Positions 63,493 through 64,000 of a stretch of 64,000 nucleotides of DNA are shown piece by piece. The notes under the pieces were generated by a model, which saw only the letters and a list, made by a program, of their open reading frames with translations, searched no databases and was not told where the DNA came from. Made by a program: the position numbers and the translations under genes. The stretch comes from an uncultured Lachnospiraceae bacterium (GTDB lineage Bacteria; Bacillota; Clostridia; Lachnospirales; Lachnospiraceae). Position 1 is the stretch's first letter. Each line of letters opens with the position of its first letter. The stretch spans positions 1 through 64,000 of the forward strand of contig CAOKWI010000001.1 in NCBI GenBank assembly GCA_948473115.1. Direction: 5' to 3'.

Positions 63493-64000
63493 ATGCAGAC
63501 AAAACGCATTTTATGGCTATACAACCATTCCACATTGATAAAGAGCGAAGTGGCGTTACTGAGAGAACTGGGTTATGAGGTATATGTGCCCAAGGTGATC
63601 CCCTTTGATGTGAGTGTGGCTGTGAACTGGGAATCAGACCGTTTATTGTCGATACCGGAAGAAGCAATCGAAGTGCTGAATAAAGTGGATTTTTACGGGG
63701 AGGAGATACCGGAAGAAGCGATGGCTGTGATGAATGAGTATTTTGGCATGGCTATATTCGGCACATTTATAGAACCTTTAAAATCGATAGCTGCTCATTA
63801 TAAAGGGATTATGATCTTCCATCCTTTTGGGCTGGAGGACGGGGCGTCTTATACAGAGACAATCATGTTAAGCGCCGGAATCTGGTTGATGAAAAAGCTG
63901 GAGGAGGCGGGGAGGCGTTTCTGGTTTGGTCAGTCGTATGAGAACCTGATGGAGATAGAATGTGATTTTTTCAAAAGAAGAATGATAAATCTGCCCATAG
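63493..64000 (+). CDS. Glycan-synthesis protein, probable glycosyltransferase (partial)
   Basis: The first 169 codons, running off the window. Begins TKRILWLYNHSTLIKSEVAL and reads LRELGYEVYVPKVIPFD, like the N-terminal half of a GT-B transferase. SD GACGAGGAG is nine bases upstream. The family cannot be fixed without the C-terminal half. Confidence 0.6.
   Translation, partial: MQTKRILWLYNHSTLIKSEVALLRELGYEVYVPKVIPFDVSVAVNWESDRLLSIPEEAIEVLNKVDFYGEEIPEEAMAVMNEYFGMAIFGTFIEPLKSIAAHYKGIMIFHPFGLEDGASYTETIMLSAGIWLMKKLEEAGRRFWFGQSYENLMEIECDFFKRRMINLPI

Overview
The window looks like a chromosomal segment of a spore-forming, gut-type member of the Lachnospiraceae (Clostridia). The reasons are the Bacillus-like order of housekeeping genes (yaaR, holB, ricT, trmN6-like, rsmI), sporulation genes (spmA, spmB, two CotF-like coat proteins), a DUF6472 mini-protein, a GH112 phosphorylase locus with a sulfatase, and TA families common in gut Firmicutes. 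This is inference from gene content; no 16S rRNA gene is present.

Layout. 1-49 is the 3' end of tRNA-Phe. 142-4255 holds a membrane glycosyltransferase-like protein, an L,D-transpeptidase and an HD-domain hydrolase. 4260-13113 is a housekeeping run: PLP decarboxylase, pyruvate kinase, guanylate kinase-like, YaaR, DNA polymerase III delta', RicT, TrmN6-like and RsmI methyltransferases, DUF6472. 13238-16529 is an OmpR-type two-component system. 16804-18522 has Nudix, GNAT and two coat proteins. 18792-21018 contains spmA, an MNT/HEPN toxin-antitoxin pair, a MITE-like palindrome and a broken second spmA 3' end. 21261-25968 is a MoxR/DUF58/transglutaminase operon. 26055-34262 is a glycan locus: sulfatase, divergent AraC regulator, ABC importer without its ATPase, GH112 phosphorylase. 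34835-40456 carries a diguanylate cyclase, spmB and a SNF2/SWIM pair.

From 40714 to the end the window is a surface-polysaccharide cluster: epimerase, several glycosyltransferases, sugar aminotransferase and acetyltransferase, and a Wzm/Wzt-type ABC exporter. It is interrupted at about 42.5-57 kb by an accessory island. The island holds decayed TA systems (DinJ/YafQ, AbiE), a Uma2-family pseudogene, a frameshifted JAMM-like gene, and three tandem copies of a gene for a regulator with two XRE-type HTH domains. About nineteen copies of a 14-bp palindrome (consensus AACCGTNNACGGTT) accompany these copies, one of them at the same distance upstream of each regulator start.

The island ends with an AT-rich two-gene cassette (53328-56869) encoding a nitrilase-fold protein with an apparent Glu-Lys-Cys triad and an SMC/RecF-like ABC ATPase with an unfamiliar N-terminal domain. 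These two, and the palindrome/regulator array, are the strongest candidates for an undescribed system. A third is the polysaccharide protein at 57132-58790, whose 21-residue (three-heptad) coiled-coil repeats next to an ABC exporter suggest a chain-length ruler.
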